Assembly (NCBI GenBank): GCA_900318625.1
Contig: ONLG01000015.1
Coordinates: 1 to 39,340 of the forward strand
Source of the DNA: an uncultured Prevotella sp.
Lineage (GTDB): Bacteria; Bacteroidota; Bacteroidia; Bacteroidales; Bacteroidaceae
Direction: 5' to 3'
Length of the DNA stretch: 39,340 bases
The notes beneath the pieces were generated by a model that saw only the letters and a list, made by a program, of their open reading frames with translations, ran no database searches and was not told the origin of the DNA. Positions 39,165 through 39,340 of this stretch are shown piece after piece; position 1 is the first letter of the stretch; each line of letters begins with the position of its first letter. The position numbers and the translations under genes were made by a program.

Positions 39165-39340
39165 GTGCTTTCTAAAAGCGTTGCAAAGGTATCTGTTTTT
39201 TTTATATCTGCCAAACAAAATGCCGAAAATATTTTCCTTGGGCGGCAAAACGGCATCGTTCCATGTGTTCCTGCGTAATTCCCAACCCCCTCCGTAAAAT
39301 TTCTCCAGCAGCTCCGTAACAATGCTACAGGATAGCTGGA
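39165..39340. other. Right edge: tRNA promoter and unassigned sequence
   Basis: Apart from the -7 box at 39184-39191, nothing is recognised to the end of the window. Confidence 0.5.
39184..39191 (-). promoter_or_regulatory. tRNA-Val promoter -7 box
   Basis: Minus-strand TACCTTTG followed by CAACGC, 20 bases upstream of the tRNA 5' end. Confidence 0.6.

Overview
The window looks like a chromosomal segment from a Bacteroidota bacterium, most likely order Bacteroidales and close to Prevotella in the broad sense (inference). Supporting signs: at least eleven Bacteroidota-type -7 boxes (TAnnTTTG) ahead of genes, no clear Shine-Dalgarno sites, a type III glutamine synthetase, an LL-diaminopimelate aminotransferase, a long PurF paralogue, and secreted proteins whose C-termini resemble type IX secretion tails. 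Coding is dense on both strands. No phage, IS transposase, rRNA or CRISPR array was seen.

Layout. 1-370: non-coding repeats downstream of asnB. 371-2059 (-): asnB. 2060-2774: a 715-base divergent intergenic region with a large inverted repeat. 2775-11803 (+): a tightly coupled nine-gene operon (AraC-type regulator, GNAT-like protein, ketosynthase, acyl carrier protein, dehydratase, MMPL exporter, phytoene-desaturase-like flavoenzyme, ketoreductase, LolA-like protein). It resembles a compact aryl-polyene or related fatty-acid-type pathway. 11927-12612 (-): a HEPN/MNT toxin-antitoxin-like pair. 12678-17844 (-): long purF paralogue, pyrG and amt. 18143-26301 (+): gltB, gltD, dapF and dapL. 26606-28450 (+): secreted CotH-kinase protein. 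28786-31002 (+): glutamine synthetase III. 30992-32014 (-): ribD. 32120-34662 (+): prmC, recX and comF. 34969-37794 (+): secreted GH13 amylase with four starch-binding-like modules. 37922-38801 (-): greA and a HIT protein. 39090-39164 (-): tRNA-Val(UAC).

How the genes fit together. The core is a nitrogen-assimilation neighbourhood. Amt imports ammonium, GlnN and GltBD fix it into glutamine and glutamate, and AsnB, PurF and PyrG spend glutamine amide nitrogen. DapL uses glutamate as amino donor and DapF finishes meso-diaminopimelate. No PII (glnB/glnK) gene is present in the window.

Most unusual structure. GC-rich palindromic repeats built on CCCCTCCCTTGGGGAGGGG plus a G-rich flank occur between genes and also inside three housekeeping genes (pyrG, ribD, and prmC twice), where they read through in frame and add peptides in loops. 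One prmC copy is an approximately 120-bp element with near-perfect 31-bp terminal inverted repeats, and an intergenic twin lies at 128-250. Two further families accompany them: arrays of exactly three 22-bp AT-rich palindromes at three loci (two of them sharing the neighbouring gene's stop codon), and a 44-bp tandem repeat that supplies the start of recX. The repeats and the compact fatty-acid-like operon are the parts most worth following up.
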